This document shows positions 8,364 to 19,177 of a stretch of 61,920 nucleotides of DNA, one piece after another (within the stretch, counting starts at the first letter, position 1; each line of letters opens with the position of its first letter). The stretch spans positions 1 through 61,920 of the forward strand of contig JAJDNS010000036.1 in assembly GCA_022340585.1 (NCBI GenBank). Direction: 5' to 3'. This DNA is from Acidobacteriota bacterium (lineage in GTDB: Bacteria; Acidobacteriota; Vicinamibacteria; Fen-336). The translations under genes were made by a program, and so were the position numbers. The notes under the pieces were generated by a model, which did not search any database, was not told the DNA's origin, and was given only the letters and a program-made list of their open reading frames with translations.

Positions 8364-10064
8364 CTACAGGGCGGCCTCGTCGAACTCCTGGAGGGTCGTC
8401 TTGATGTGGGCCATGAAGCGGTCGGCGTCGGCCCCGTCCACGAGGCGGTGGTCGAAGGTGAGGGCGAAGTAGGCCATCGTGCGGATGGCGATGGCGTCGT
8501 CGCGCACGATGGGCCGCTTCTCGATGGTGCCCACGCCGAGGATGGCGACCTGGGGCTGGTTGATGATCGGGGTGCCGAAGAGGCTGCCGAAGACCCCGGG
8601 GTTGGTGATGGTGAACGTGCCGCCCTGCACCTCGTCGACCTGCAGCTTCCGGGCGCGGGCGCGCTCGGCGAGGTCGATGGCCGCGCGGGCGAGGCCGAGG
8701 AGATTCTTCTCGTCGGCGTTGTGGATGACCGGGACGATCAGGCCCCAGTCCAGGGCCACCGCCACCCCCACGTTCACGTCCTTGTGGTAGACGATGCTCT
8801 CGCCGTCGACCCGCGCGTTGAGGACAGGGAAGGCCTGCAGGGCGTCGGCCACCGCCTTCAGGATGAAGGGCATGTAGGTGAGGCGGACGCCGCTGCGCTC
8901 CTCCCACCCGGCGCGGTGCTTTCGTCGCAGCTGATCGACGCGCGTCATGTCGATCTCGAAGACGGTGGAGACGTGGGCCGAGGTCCTCTTCGAGAGGATC
9001 ATGTGCTCCGCGGTCTTTCTGCGGATCGGGGACATCGGCACGACCTCGATCCGCTTCTCGCTCGCGTCGGGAGAGGGGGCGGGGGGCGCTGACCCGCCCG
9101 CCGCTCTCACCGGCGTGGGCGCCTTGGGCTCGCGAGCGGCCACGGGCTCGGGAGCGGCCGCAGGCCCGGGAGCGGCCGCAGGCTCGGGGGTCGCCGCGGG
9201 CTCGGGGGTCGCCGCGGGCTCGGGAGTCGCCGCGGGCTCGGGGGTCGCCGCGGGCTCGGGAGTCGCCGCGGGCTCGGGAGTCGCCGCGGGCTCGGGAGCG
9301 GCCGCGGGCTCGGGAGCGGCCGCGGGCTCGGGAGTTGCCGCGGGCTGGGGCGGCTTCGGTCGGCCCTCGATGTGGTCCAGGACGTCCTGCTTCGTCACGC
9401 GCCCACTGATCCCGGTTCCGGCAATCTCGCTCAGGTCCACCTGGTGCTCGGCGGCGATCCGCCGCACCACCGGCGACGAACGCAACCGGCGGAGCTCTTC
9501 CGCCGTCATCTCCGCCCGGGCCCGGGTCTCGACCGGCTCCGGCGCAGGTGGGGCTTCCTGCTCGAGGCGGTACTGGACCGGCGGGATCGGGCCGGATTCG
9601 GCCGGCGGGGGGGCCGACTGGGCAGCGGGCGGCTGGGCTGCCTGCGGCGCGGCCGCGCGTGGCTCGGGAGCACTCGGCTCGGCGGCCGCCGGCACCGCGG
9701 GAGACGGCGGAGCAGCGGGCGGGGCGGGTGGCTCCGGAGGCGAGGATGCCGCAGGAGCCGGCGCCGGCGACGCTTCCGTGGAAGGCGCCTCATTCGCCTC
9801 GGCCGGGCCGACCTCGACCGTTCTCTCGCCTGCGTCCTCGATCACTCCCACGACGGTATTGACGGGCACGGTGGCTCCGGGAGGCACGCGGATCTCACGC
9901 AGGATCCCGCCCGCGGGCGAGGGGATCTCGGCGTCGACCTTGTCCGTGGAGATCTCGAAGAGAGGCTCGTCGCGCTCCACCGTGTCGCCGACGTTCTTCA
10001 TCCACCTCGTGACCGTTCCCTCGGCGACCGATTCCCCCATCTGGGGCATGATGACGTCGGCCAT
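8364..10064 (-). CDS. dihydrolipoyl acyltransferase (E2) of a 2-oxoacid dehydrogenase complex
   Basis: A 566-residue E2. The N-terminal lipoyl domain (1-78) carries lysine 42 in EISTDKVDAEI. A Pro/Ala linker leads to a peripheral-subunit-binding domain at about 190-235 (RSSPVVRRIAAEHQVDLSEI). A second linker is built of about twelve six-residue PEPAAT/PEPAAA repeats. The catalytic domain (about 335-566) ends with the DHRLVDGAD active-site motif. It transfers acyl groups to CoA as the core of a pyruvate, 2-oxoglutarate or branched-chain complex; sequence by eye does not decide which. The E3 gene lies 26 nt upstream; no E1 gene is in the window. Confidence 0.92.
   Translation of the reverse strand: MADVIMPQMGESVAEGTVTRWMKNVGDTVERDEPLFEISTDKVDAEIPSPAGGILREIRVPPGATVPVNTVVGVIEDAGERTVEVGPAEANEAPSTEASPAPAPAASSPPEPPAPPAAPPSPAVPAAAEPSAPEPRAAAPQAAQPPAAQSAPPPAESGPIPPVQYRLEQEAPPAPEPVETRARAEMTAEELRRLRSSPVVRRIAAEHQVDLSEIAGTGISGRVTKQDVLDHIEGRPKPPQPAATPEPAAAPEPAAAPEPAATPEPAATPEPAATPEPAATPEPAATPEPAATPEPAAAPGPAAAPEPVAAREPKAPTPVRAAGGSAPPAPSPDASEKRIEVVPMSPIRRKTAEHMILSKRTSAHVSTVFEIDMTRVDQLRRKHRAGWEERSGVRLTYMPFILKAVADALQAFPVLNARVDGESIVYHKDVNVGVAVALDWGLIVPVIHNADEKNLLGLARAAIDLAERARARKLQVDEVQGGTFTITNPGVFGSLFGTPIINQPQVAILGVGTIEKRPIVRDDAIAIRTMAYFALTFDHRLVDGADADRFMAHIKTTLQEFDEAAL
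9131..9346 (-). repeat. about 12 tandem 18-bp repeats coding the E2 linker
   Basis: The unit reads GGGAGTCGCCGCGGGCTC on the plus strand and codes EPAATP on the minus strand, with GTC/GCG swaps between Thr and Ala versions. Unit length is a multiple of three, so copy number can change without a frameshift. It is coding sequence. Confidence 0.85.
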
Positions 10065-10090
10065 GCTCTACCTCACCAAGAAGGGGCGCC

Positions 10091-11512
<1,422 letters not shown>

Positions 11513-11631
11513 GGCTCCCTCCTCGAGACAAGTGCTGCCCACCACGGCACGGGCGCGACCAGCCACGCTACCAGAGGCGCGGGGGACCCGCAAGGTCGCG
11601 TCTCGGGCCGTCTGCTACCATGGGCGCGCCC

Positions 11632-12948
11632 ATGTCGGAGCCCGTCTTCATCGTGGCCTCCATCTTTCTGCTGCTCCTCGGGAACGGCTTGTTCTCCGGG
11701 AGCGAGATCGCCATCATCACCGCCCGCCGGAGCCGCATCGAGGCCCGAGTCGAGGAGGGGAGCCGGGCGGCGGGGCGGGTCAAGCTGCTCCAGGACCACA
11801 TGGACCAGTTCCTCGCCACCGTGCAGATCGGCGTCACGGTGATGGGGACCCTGGCCGGGGTCCTCGGTGGCGTGCTGGCCTCGCGCTACCTCGAGCCCTG
11901 GTTCTCCTCGTGGGCCGTGTCCGAGTGGGTGCCTCCCACGCTCCTCGCCGCGACTATCGTGGGGATCGCGATCATCTACGTGGAGCTCGTGTTCGGCGAG
12001 CTGGTGCCCAAGGCCCTGGCCCTGAGGTACACGGAGACCTTCGCCCTGCTGGTGTCCGGCCCGTTCACGCTCATGGCCCGGGCCTCGCGCTGGGTGGTTC
12101 GCATCCTCGCCGGCTCGACCCGCCTCGTTCTCCGCCTGTTCGGCGTCCGGGAGGCGGGGCCCCGGAGCTTCGTGTCCGAGGAGGAGATCAAGCACCTGGC
12201 GAAGAAGGGGCGGCAGCAGGGGGTCCTGAACCAGACCGAGATGGAGATCATCCACGGGGTCTTCGACCTGGCCGGTACCCCGGTGCGCCGGGTCATGGTG
12301 CCTCGCCCCAAGATCTTTGCCCTCGACGCCGACACGCCCCCGGCGGAGGTGGGCCGCCTCATCGTGGAGAGCGGCTTCTCACGCTTCCCGGTCTACGAGA
12401 ACTCCATCGACAACATCATCGGCCTCGTCTACGTGAAGGACGCGCTCAGGATTCTCGAGAGGGGCGAGCCCGTCGTCATCCGGGAGATCCTGCACCCCGC
12501 CCACTTCGTGCCCGAGACCAAGAAGGTCGGCGCCCTCCTGAAGGAGCTCCAGCGGCGCCGCACCCACATGGCGGTGGTGGTCGACGAGCACGGATCGGTG
12601 AGCGGCCTCGTGACCCTCGAGGACATCCTCGAGGAGATCGTGGGGGAGATCCGCGACGAACACGACTGGGAGGAGCGCCCAGTGGAGCAGCTCCGCGACG
12701 GGTCGCTCGTGGTCGAGGGCACGGTGTCGGCGTCGGAGCTCCGCGAGGAGTACGGGGTCCCCCTGCCCGAGTCGACGGAGTTCGAGACCGTGGCCGGCTT
12801 CATGCTCGACCGCCTCGGGTCCGTGCCCAAGGGGGGCGAGGTGGTGACGGTGGGCGAGTGGCGGCTGACCATCGTCGACGTCGAGGGCAACCGGGTCAGC
12901 AAGGTGAAGGTCGAGCGGTTCGAGGCGCCTCGGACCTCGGGGGACTAG
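11632..12948 (+). CDS. CorC/HlyC-type CNNM-CBS membrane protein
   Basis: A 438-residue protein of the hemolysin C/CorC family. The N-terminal CNNM (DUF21) domain spans about 1-190 with several membrane helices ([36 protein letters not shown]). A CBS pair follows at about 210-330 ([40 protein letters not shown]), then a C-terminal CorC_HlyC domain from about 345. Relatives export magnesium or sodium ions; specificity cannot be read here. ATG 11632 is preferred to ATG 11620, because 11620 falls inside a TACCAT -10-like hexamer (11616-11621). Confidence 0.9.
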   Translation: MSEPVFIVASIFLLLLGNGLFSGSEIAIITARRSRIEARVEEGSRAAGRVKLLQDHMDQFLATVQIGVTVMGTLAGVLGGVLASRYLEPWFSSWAVSEWVPPTLLAATIVGIAIIYVELVFGELVPKALALRYTETFALLVSGPFTLMARASRWVVRILAGSTRLVLRLFGVREAGPRSFVSEEEIKHLAKKGRQQGVLNQTEMEIIHGVFDLAGTPVRRVMVPRPKIFALDADTPPAEVGRLIVESGFSRFPVYENSIDNIIGLVYVKDALRILERGEPVVIREILHPAHFVPETKKVGALLKELQRRRTHMAVVVDEHGSVSGLVTLEDILEEIVGEIRDEHDWEERPVEQLRDGSLVVEGTVSASELREEYGVPLPESTEFETVAGFMLDRLGSVPKGGEVVTVGEWRLTIVDVEGNRVSKVKVERFEAPRTSGD

Positions 12949-12983
12949 GGCCCGGAGCCGGGCACTCGCCCCTCCGTTCGTTG

Positions 12984-14780
12984 TCAGGACTGGTCGTCGG
13001 GGGGGAGGGCCTGCTCGGGGGTCGGCTCCGGGGGCCGGATCGGCTCGATGCGCGGGGGGCCCGACGACTGATCCCGGGGCTCCGCGGCGGGCACCTCCAC
13101 GGGAGTCGGCGGCTGCGGGGCGGTGTCGAAGAGCAGCGGCGACGCCTCTCCTCCCACCAGGAAGGAGCGCAGGTCGGCCTCGGTGATCTCCGGGCGCCGG
13201 ACGACGTGGGGTGTCAGGGTCATCACGATGTCGGTCTGCTTGGCCTCTTCCTCGTTGCGCGCGAAGAGGTGCCCGATGAACGGGATGTCCGCGACCCCGG
13301 GGATCCCGGTCAGGCCGTAGCGCTCGGAGTCGAGGATCAGGCCGGCCAGGAGGTTGGTCTCGCCGTCGGCGAGACGGATGGTCGAGTTGACCTCGCGGGT
13401 ATTGAAGGTGGGGAGCCCCTGGTAGCCATCCGGTCCCACCGCCGAGATGTCGAGCTTGAGCTCGAGCGTCACCTCTCCGTTGTGGTGCACGCGGGGGGTG
13501 ATGTCGATGTTCACGCCCACGTTCTTGTACTCGAACGAGGTGATGGGCTGCTGCGCGATCCCGCCGGTGGCGATGGAGGCGAAGATCGTCACCGGCACCG
13601 GGACCTGGTCGCCGAACCGGGCCTGGGCGGTCTCGCCGGCGGAGACCCGCAGCTGGGGGTTGGCCAGGAGGCGGGTGGAGGAGTCGCTCTGGAGCAGCCG
13701 GACCACCGCTCCGGGCAGCGCGGTGACCACGAGGTTCCCGGCGTCGTAGGGGTTGTCCTCGACGGTGAGCGTCTCGTCCGGGTTGGGGAAGACCCCGGCG
13801 GCGACGCCCTCGATGCCCTGGGTGTCGAGACCGGACGTGAGGTAGATCCCGTACTCCTTGAGGCGATTCCGGTTCACCTGGAGGATCTCGACCTCCACCA
13901 CGACCTCGGCGCGGCGCTTGTCCACGATCCCCACGATGCGCTCGGCGGCCGCGACCTTGTCCGGGGTGTCGTTGATCGTCAGCGCGTTGACGCCGGGCAG
14001 CGGCGCGATCCGCCGGGCGCCGAGGACCACGCGGAGCAGGTCGATCGTCTCCTTGACGTCGGCGTTGGACAGGAAGAGGGTCTTCACGACTTGCTGCTCG
14101 TACTCCCGGCGCTTGGCCTGGGTGTCGGGGACGATCGTCAGGATGCGCGCGTCGGTGACGCGGTGGAAGGCGTGCCCCGCGCTGTCGAGGGCTTTCAGGG
14201 CCTGGTCGAAGGGCACGTCCCGGAGGTCGAGGCTGACAGCCTGGTCCTGGAAGGCCGGGTCGAAGACCACGTTGACCCCCACCGCCCGGGCCAGGGCCAG
14301 GTAGGCCTCGCGCAGGCTCGCGCTCCGGAACACCAGGCCGAGGGGCTGCTGGGCCTCGGGGCCGAGCTCGAGCCCGGGCAGGGACTGCTCGCGTGCCTTC
14401 GCCTTGACCTCCTCCATCGAGACCGCCTCGCGACCGGCCTTCTGCCGGCCCTCCACCTCGGCGATCTCCTCCCGGAGCGCTTCCGACTGGGGGTTCAGGT
14501 CGAGAGCGAGGCGGTACTCGTCGAGGGCCTCCTTGTAGAGGCCCCGCCCGGCGAGGCGACGGCCCATGTTCGCGTGCTCGGTGGCCGCACGGAGGCGGGC
14601 CCGCCCGAGGGCGCGGACGTACTGCGGGTTGCTCGGGTCCTGCTTCAAGGCCCGGGAGTACTCCATGACGGCGCGGTCGTAGTCCTGGACCCGCTCCGCC
14701 TTCTCCCCCGCCCGAAAGGCGGAGGAGGTGGCGCAGGCGAAGGCGGGCAGAAGCGCGGCGACGAGGACGAAGCGCTTCAT
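12984..14780 (-). CDS. TPR-secretin outer-membrane lipoprotein
   Basis: A 598-residue secretin. Residues 1-16 are a lipoprotein signal with lipobox cysteine C16 (LLPAFAC). TPR-like helices span about 20-105, an STN/secretin N0-like domain lies at about 145-210, an N1-type domain with a GVNALTINDTPDKV strand follows, and the secretin core runs from about 370 to 530 (PQLRVSAGETAQARFGDQVP, YKNVGVNIDITPRV, LLAGLILDSE, GIPGVADIPFIGHLF). A Pro-rich tail ends the protein. It would form an outer-membrane ring for pili or type II-like export. No other secretion-system gene is adjacent; a PilB-like ATPase lies 6 kb away. Its start overlaps the lolA stop by 4 nt. Confidence 0.9.
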   Translation of the reverse strand: MKRFVLVAALLPAFACATSSAFRAGEKAERVQDYDRAVMEYSRALKQDPSNPQYVRALGRARLRAATEHANMGRRLAGRGLYKEALDEYRLALDLNPQSEALREEIAEVEGRQKAGREAVSMEEVKAKAREQSLPGLELGPEAQQPLGLVFRSASLREAYLALARAVGVNVVFDPAFQDQAVSLDLRDVPFDQALKALDSAGHAFHRVTDARILTIVPDTQAKRREYEQQVVKTLFLSNADVKETIDLLRVVLGARRIAPLPGVNALTINDTPDKVAAAERIVGIVDKRRAEVVVEVEILQVNRNRLKEYGIYLTSGLDTQGIEGVAAGVFPNPDETLTVEDNPYDAGNLVVTALPGAVVRLLQSDSSTRLLANPQLRVSAGETAQARFGDQVPVPVTIFASIATGGIAQQPITSFEYKNVGVNIDITPRVHHNGEVTLELKLDISAVGPDGYQGLPTFNTREVNSTIRLADGETNLLAGLILDSERYGLTGIPGVADIPFIGHLFARNEEEAKQTDIVMTLTPHVVRRPEITEADLRSFLVGGEASPLLFDTAPQPPTPVEVPAAEPRDQSSGPPRIEPIRPPEPTPEQALPPDDQS

Positions 14781-15418
14781 CCCCGAATCACCTCGACGCC
14801 GGACGGAACCTCGAAGTGGAATAGATCGTCCTTCAGGCCGGTGTTCTCCTTCAGCTCCTCGAATCGAAAGCGGGTCCGGTTCCCCTGGATGTCGTCGATG
14901 ACGATGGACCGGACGACCCCCGAGGGCTCCACGTCGACGTAGGCCCGCTCGAGCTCGGCGTCCTCGCGGCGTGGGGTCAACCGTACCCTCAGGATCCCCT
15001 CTTCGAGGGGCTCCTCGAGGCTGGCCTCGAACTCGTCGAGGAGTCCTCCCTCGCCGAAGAGCAGGCGGCCGGCGAGGGAGCGCCGGTCGTCCTGCTCCTG
15101 AACGATGACCTGCTTGTCCTCGGGAACGTAGAAGTAGAAGGCCTTCCCATCGGAGAGGAAGAGCTTCTTTTCGGGCTCCCGGTACTCCCAGCGCATGCGT
15201 CCCGGCCGCTTGATCGAGACCACCCCCCGCTCGACGAGGGCGCGTCCGAGGAGGCCGGAGCGGTAGGTCTGCTCGAAGCGGGCCACGAGGTCGGTGGTGC
15301 GGGCGTGGCGCTTCTCGATCCGGGCGACGAGGCTCTCGGCGAGCCCGGGGGCGGTGTCGTCGGCGGGAGCGGCGGAGCCCGCGGCGAGAAGGAGGGCGAG
15401 AAGAAGGGCGGTGCTCAT
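14777..15418 (-). CDS. lolA: outer-membrane lipoprotein carrier protein LolA
   Basis: A 213-residue periplasmic carrier with signal peptide (STALLLALLLAAGSAAPADD). Typical LolA features are RFEQTYRSGLLGRALVERG, the RPGRMRWEYREPEKKLFLSDG stretch and FYVPEDKQVIVQE. It ferries lipoproteins from the inner to the outer membrane. ATG 15418 is chosen over GTG/ATG codons nearer 15445 because GGAGAG lies just upstream. The gene overlaps the downstream secretin by 4 nt, so the secretin, itself a predicted lipoprotein, is made together with its probable carrier. Confidence 0.88.
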   Translation of the reverse strand: MSTALLLALLLAAGSAAPADDTAPGLAESLVARIEKRHARTTDLVARFEQTYRSGLLGRALVERGVVSIKRPGRMRWEYREPEKKLFLSDGKAFYFYVPEDKQVIVQEQDDRRSLAGRLLFGEGGLLDEFEASLEEPLEEGILRVRLTPRREDAELERAYVDVEPSGVVRSIVIDDIQGNRTRFRFEELKENTGLKDDLFHFEVPSGVEVIRG

Positions 15419-15458
15419 GTCTCTCCTTCTGCCATCATAGCCCAAGTCCTTCAGCTAC

Positions 15459-15487
15459 TTGCTGCTGACTGGTGCGGCTGCTAGCAT
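15459..15487 (+). promoter_or_regulatory. promoter TTGCTG-N17-TAGCAT for the salvage cassette
   Basis: -35 TTGCTG at 15459-15464 and -10 TAGCAT at 15482-15487 are separated by 17 nt, and the ATG at 15495 begins 7 nt after the -10. The transcript would start at or next to the start codon (leaderless). It is divergent from lolA, whose own -10-like TATGAT is at 15434-15439 on the minus strand. Confidence 0.55.
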
Positions 15488-15494
15488 CGGTCGA

Positions 15495-16691
15495 ATGACT
15501 TCTGCAGGGCGGCGCCACCTGGCGGTCGGGGTCCTGCTGGCGCTGGCCCTGCCCGCATCGGCGTCGGCGGAGCTGCGCGGCCTCTGGGTCGTTCGAACCG
15601 CGCTCGTCTCCCCGGAGTCTGTCGACCGGGTGGTCGACGACGCGGCGGCAGCGGGGCTGAATGCCCTCTTCGTGCAGGTCCGGGGCCGGGGCGACGCGTT
15701 CTACGCGTCGCGGCTGGTGCCGCGCAGCGTGCTGCTGGAGAGACAGCCCCGCGGCTTCGACCCCTTCGCTCGCCTCATGGCCCGGGCCCGGGCCCGTGGC
15801 CTGCAGGTGCACGCCTGGGTGAACGTGCTCCTCGTCGCCCACTTCGGCCAGCCGCTTCCCCGGGGGCACGTCCTCGAGAGACACCCGGACTGGATCATGG
15901 TGCCGCGCTCGGTGGCGGCGGAGGCCTTCGACGCGTCCTCTCGGCGACGTCTGCAGCTGGTGGCGCGGGCCGGGCGTCGGGAGGCGGACGTGGAGGGCTA
16001 CTACCTCTCGCCCTCGGTGCCGGAGGCGATCGACCACCTCGAGGCGGTCGTCCGCGAGCTGGTCCGCTCCTATCCCGTCGACGGCCTGCACCTCGATTTC
16101 ATCCGCTATCCGGGCCCCACGTGGGACCACTCCCGAGCGGCCCTCGTGGCCTTCCGCCAGGTGCACGGCACGCAGGCTCTGCTCGGTGGGCCGGCGCTGG
16201 ACCCGGCGGGCTGGGACGACTACCGGCGACGGACCGTGACCACCCTGGCCAGCCGGCTGGCCGACGCGGCCCGCGTCGAGCGCCCGGGGCTCGTCCTGTC
16301 CGCGGCGGTGGCCCCGGACGAGGCCCAGGCGGTCTACCACAAGTACCAGAACTGGCCGTACTGGCTGTCCAGCGGCATCCTCAGCGCGCTGTGCCCGATG
16401 GTCTACACGCCGGACAACCGTGTCTTCGTGTCCCAGGTGGAGGGGGCTCTGGCGCGGGCGGGGAGGCAGCCGGTGTGGGCGGGCATCGGCGCCTACCGGC
16501 TCGACTTCCGGGGAATCGTCGAGAAGGTCAAGCTGGCCCGGCGGGCGGGCGCGGGGGGAGTCGTTCTCTTCTCCCACGAGTCGCTGTCGTCTGCCGACTG
16601 GCGCCGGCTCGGACAAGAGGCCTTCCGCCCGCCGGTGCGATCGGCGGGCTCCACCGACGAGGCACCCGGGTCGCCGACCCCGTCCCGGTGA
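15495..16691 (+). CDS. exported GHL10-family glycosyl hydrolase (DigH/YddW-like)
   Basis: A 398-residue protein with a signal peptide (HLAVGVLLALALPASASAEL). The mature start ELRGLWVVRTALVSP, the GLNALFVQVRGRGDAFY strand, the LQVHAWVNVLLV strand and VDGLHLDFIRYPGP are hallmarks of the glycosyl-hydrolase-like 10 family (PF02638). E. coli DigH of this family cuts peptide-free peptidoglycan glycan strands. The next two genes, each overlapping by 4 nt, are also peptidoglycan enzymes by family, so a wall-turnover role fits. ATG 15495 is set by the leaderless promoter; no Shine-Dalgarno is present. Confidence 0.85.
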   Translation: MTSAGRRHLAVGVLLALALPASASAELRGLWVVRTALVSPESVDRVVDDAAAAGLNALFVQVRGRGDAFYASRLVPRSVLLERQPRGFDPFARLMARARARGLQVHAWVNVLLVAHFGQPLPRGHVLERHPDWIMVPRSVAAEAFDASSRRRLQLVARAGRREADVEGYYLSPSVPEAIDHLEAVVRELVRSYPVDGLHLDFIRYPGPTWDHSRAALVAFRQVHGTQALLGGPALDPAGWDDYRRRTVTTLASRLADAARVERPGLVLSAAVAPDEAQAVYHKYQNWPYWLSSGILSALCPMVYTPDNRVFVSQVEGALARAGRQPVWAGIGAYRLDFRGIVEKVKLARRAGAGGVVLFSHESLSSADWRRLGQEAFRPPVRSAGSTDEAPGSPTPSR

Positions 16692-17935
16692 GGCCGCCCA
16701 CGCTGCTCGCTCCGTCGCCCCCCGTGCGGTGGGCCACCGTCGCGATCCTGACCGCAGCCCTGGCGGGACGGGCCCTGAGCGCCGTGGGATCCGACGCCCT
16801 GCCCGCGGCGACGCCCGAGGCGGCGGGGTTCCGGGCCGAGGGGCTGGCCGACGTCGACCGTCTCCTCGAGTCCGCGGTGTCCGACCGAGCCTTCCCCGGG
16901 GCCGTTCTCGCCATCGGTCGCCACGGGTCTCTGGTCCGGTTCCGCGCCTTCGGGCGTCTGTCGTACGAGCCGGGGGCGCCGGAGGTCCGGACCGATACCC
17001 TCTACGACCTCGCCAGCCTCACGAAGGTCGTCGCCACCACCACCGTCGCCATGACGCTGGTCGACGAGGGGCGGCTCGACCTCGACGCCCGGGTTGCCGA
17101 CGTCGTCCCCGAGTTCAGCGGCGGGGCGAAGGACCGGGTCCGGGTGCGGCAGCTGCTCACCCATACCGGCGGACTCCTCTGGTGGGACCGACTGTACGAG
17201 CAGCTGCGGGGGCGGCCGGCGTACCTCGAGCGGATCCTGGAGATGGACCTGGACTACGACCCGGGGACGAAGATGGTCTACTCCGACCTGGGCATCATCC
17301 TTCTCTCCGAGGTCCTGCAGCGCCTGGCCGGCGAGCCTCTCGAGGCGATGGCCCGGCGGCGCGTCGTCGAGCCCCTCGGCATGCGAGACACACAGTACCT
17401 GCCTCCGGTCGGCCTCCGTCCCCGCATCGCCCCGACCGAACGCGACCCCTGGCGCGGGCGCGTCCTCCTCGGGGAGGTCCACGACGAGAACGCCTTCGCT
17501 CTCGGGGGGGTGGCTCCTCACGCCGGGCTCTTCTCGACTGCCGGTGATCTCGCCCGCTTCGCCCAGGCGCTGCTGAACGGGGGAGAGCTCGAGGGCCAGC
17601 GGATCGTCTCCGAGGCGACGGTGGACCTGTTCACCCGTCGCGCCGGCGTGGCGGAATCGACCCGGGCCCTCGGCTGGGATACCCCGAGCAACGGCAAGGA
17701 CCCCCGGAGCTCGACTCCGGGCGACCCGGGGTACTCCTCGTCCGGGTCCTTGTTCTCTCCGCGCTCGTTCGGCCACACCGGCTTCACCGGCACCTCGATG
17801 TGGATGGACCCGGAGCGCGGGCTGTTCGTCATCCTGCTCACCAACCGGGTGCACCCCACGAGGGAGAACCGGAAGATCAGCCGCGTCCGCTCCCGCCTCG
17901 CCGACGCGGTGGTGCGCGCGCTGGTCGAGCCGTGA
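16688..17935 (+). CDS. serine beta-lactamase-fold hydrolase, AmiE-like
   Basis: A 415-residue exported serine hydrolase of the beta-lactamase/transpeptidase class. The nucleophile motif SLTK sits in YDLASLTKVVATTT, the second motif is YSD in MVYSDLGIILLSE, and HTGFTG near the C-terminus replaces KTG. Bacillus AmiE, of this family, removes the peptide from MurNAc in a cluster with NagZ and NamZ; a NamZ-like gene follows here. Activity as an esterase or D-aminopeptidase is an alternative. GTG 16688 overlaps the previous stop (GTGA), and a hydrophobic segment at about 15-30 fits a signal peptide. Confidence 0.82.
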   Translation: MRPPTLLAPSPPVRWATVAILTAALAGRALSAVGSDALPAATPEAAGFRAEGLADVDRLLESAVSDRAFPGAVLAIGRHGSLVRFRAFGRLSYEPGAPEVRTDTLYDLASLTKVVATTTVAMTLVDEGRLDLDARVADVVPEFSGGAKDRVRVRQLLTHTGGLLWWDRLYEQLRGRPAYLERILEMDLDYDPGTKMVYSDLGIILLSEVLQRLAGEPLEAMARRRVVEPLGMRDTQYLPPVGLRPRIAPTERDPWRGRVLLGEVHDENAFALGGVAPHAGLFSTAGDLARFAQALLNGGELEGQRIVSEATVDLFTRRAGVAESTRALGWDTPSNGKDPRSSTPGDPGYSSSGSLFSPRSFGHTGFTGTSMWMDPERGLFVILLTNRVHPTRENRKISRVRSRLADAVVRALVEP

Positions 17936-19155
17936 TCTCCCGGCGCCGCGTCCTCGGAGCTCTCGCCGCCGGCGTCGTGCCGGGGCCGCGCTTCGCCCTG
18001 GCCCGCACCGGGGTCGAGGTGGGCCTCGAGCGAATCGAGGCGGACCAGGGGGGAGTCCTCCGCGGTCGACGCGTCGGGCTTCTGGCCCACGCGGCCTCCG
18101 TCACGTCCGAGGGCCGCCACGCGGTGGACGTGCTGCGGGGGGCGGGTGTCGAGGTCCGGCGCCTCTTTGGTCCCGAGCACGGCCTCCGAGGTCGGGCCGC
18201 GGCGGGCGAGGACGTGGCGAGCGGGGTCGATGCCACGACCGGTTTGCCCTTCGTGAGCCTGTACGGCGAGAAGAACAAGCCCACCTCCGCCGACCTGGAG
18301 GGTCTCGACGTTCTGGTCGCCGACCTCCAGGACGCCGGCGTGCGGTTCTACACCTACGTCAGCACCCTGCTGCTCTGCCTCGACGCCGCCGCCGAGGCGG
18401 GGGTCGCAATGTGTGTGCTGGACCGCCCGAACCCGCTCGGGGGCGATCTCGTCGAGGGCCCGGAGCGGGATCCGGGATTCCCATTCAGCCTCGTGTCGAG
18501 AGCGCCGGGCCCCCTCGTCCACGGTCTCACGCTCGGGGAGATGACCCTGTACGCGAACGCGCGCCGGTCCGACCCGGCGCGGGTCGACGTGGTCCCCATG
18601 GTCGGCTGGACAAGGTCGATGACCTGGGCCGGCACCGGCCGCCCCTGGGTGAATCCCTCACCGAACCTCCGCAGCGGCGAGGCGGCCCTCCTCTACCCCG
18701 GGACCTGCCTCCTGGAGGCCACGAACCTCTCGGAAGGACGCGGCACCGAGACCCCCTTCCTCCTCTTCGGCGCGCCCTGGCTCCGGCCGCGCTCGCTGGC
18801 GGCGAGTCTGTCGACCCCGGGCCTCGAGCTCGAGCCCACGCAGTTCACCCCGGTGCGCTCACCCGCCGCGCCCCGTCCCAAGCACCTCGACACGACCTGC
18901 TCGGGGCTGCGCGTGCGCGTGACCGACGCCCGGAAGGTCCGGCCCTACGCCTTTGGCCTCGCTCTCATCGCCGCGCTACGCTCGCAGCCGGAGTTCCGAT
19001 GGGTCCGGGACGGGGCGTGGCTGGACACGCTCCTGGGGACTCCCCGCGTCCGCCAGGCGCTCGAACGCGGCGACCCGGTGGGCGACATCCTCGCCACCGA
19101 CGCACCGGGCATCGAGCGCTTTCGCCGCGAGACGCGGGGCCTGCTGCTCTACTGA
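17932..19155 (+). CDS. DUF1343 / NamZ-like exo-beta-N-acetylmuramidase
   Basis: A 407-residue protein with a Tat-type signal (ISRRRVLGALAAG). Family signatures are the GRRVGLLAHAASV start of the domain, LFGPEHGLRG, LPFVSLYGEKNKPT, DLQDAGVRFYTY, LDRPNPLGG and NPSPNLRS. Characterised members (YbbC/NamZ) release terminal MurNAc from peptidoglycan fragments. GTG 17932 overlaps the upstream stop by 4 nt. The three-gene order hydrolase, amidase-like, muramidase-like, followed by a transporter, supports muropeptide recovery. Confidence 0.85.
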   Translation: MISRRRVLGALAAGVVPGPRFALARTGVEVGLERIEADQGGVLRGRRVGLLAHAASVTSEGRHAVDVLRGAGVEVRRLFGPEHGLRGRAAAGEDVASGVDATTGLPFVSLYGEKNKPTSADLEGLDVLVADLQDAGVRFYTYVSTLLLCLDAAAEAGVAMCVLDRPNPLGGDLVEGPERDPGFPFSLVSRAPGPLVHGLTLGEMTLYANARRSDPARVDVVPMVGWTRSMTWAGTGRPWVNPSPNLRSGEAALLYPGTCLLEATNLSEGRGTETPFLLFGAPWLRPRSLAASLSTPGLELEPTQFTPVRSPAAPRPKHLDTTCSGLRVRVTDARKVRPYAFGLALIAALRSQPEFRWVRDGAWLDTLLGTPRVRQALERGDPVGDILATDAPGIERFRRETRGLLLY

Positions 19156-19177
19156 GCCGCCCGCACGGTGGGAAGAG

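Noticed and set aside
9131..9346. Possible CRISPR array
   Set aside because: Repeats are contiguous without spacers and lie in frame inside the E2 gene.
12949..12983. Terminator between the CorC gene and the secretin gene
   Set aside because: A GCCCGG/CCGGGC inverted pair exists, but the loop is too short for a stable full stem and no T-run follows.
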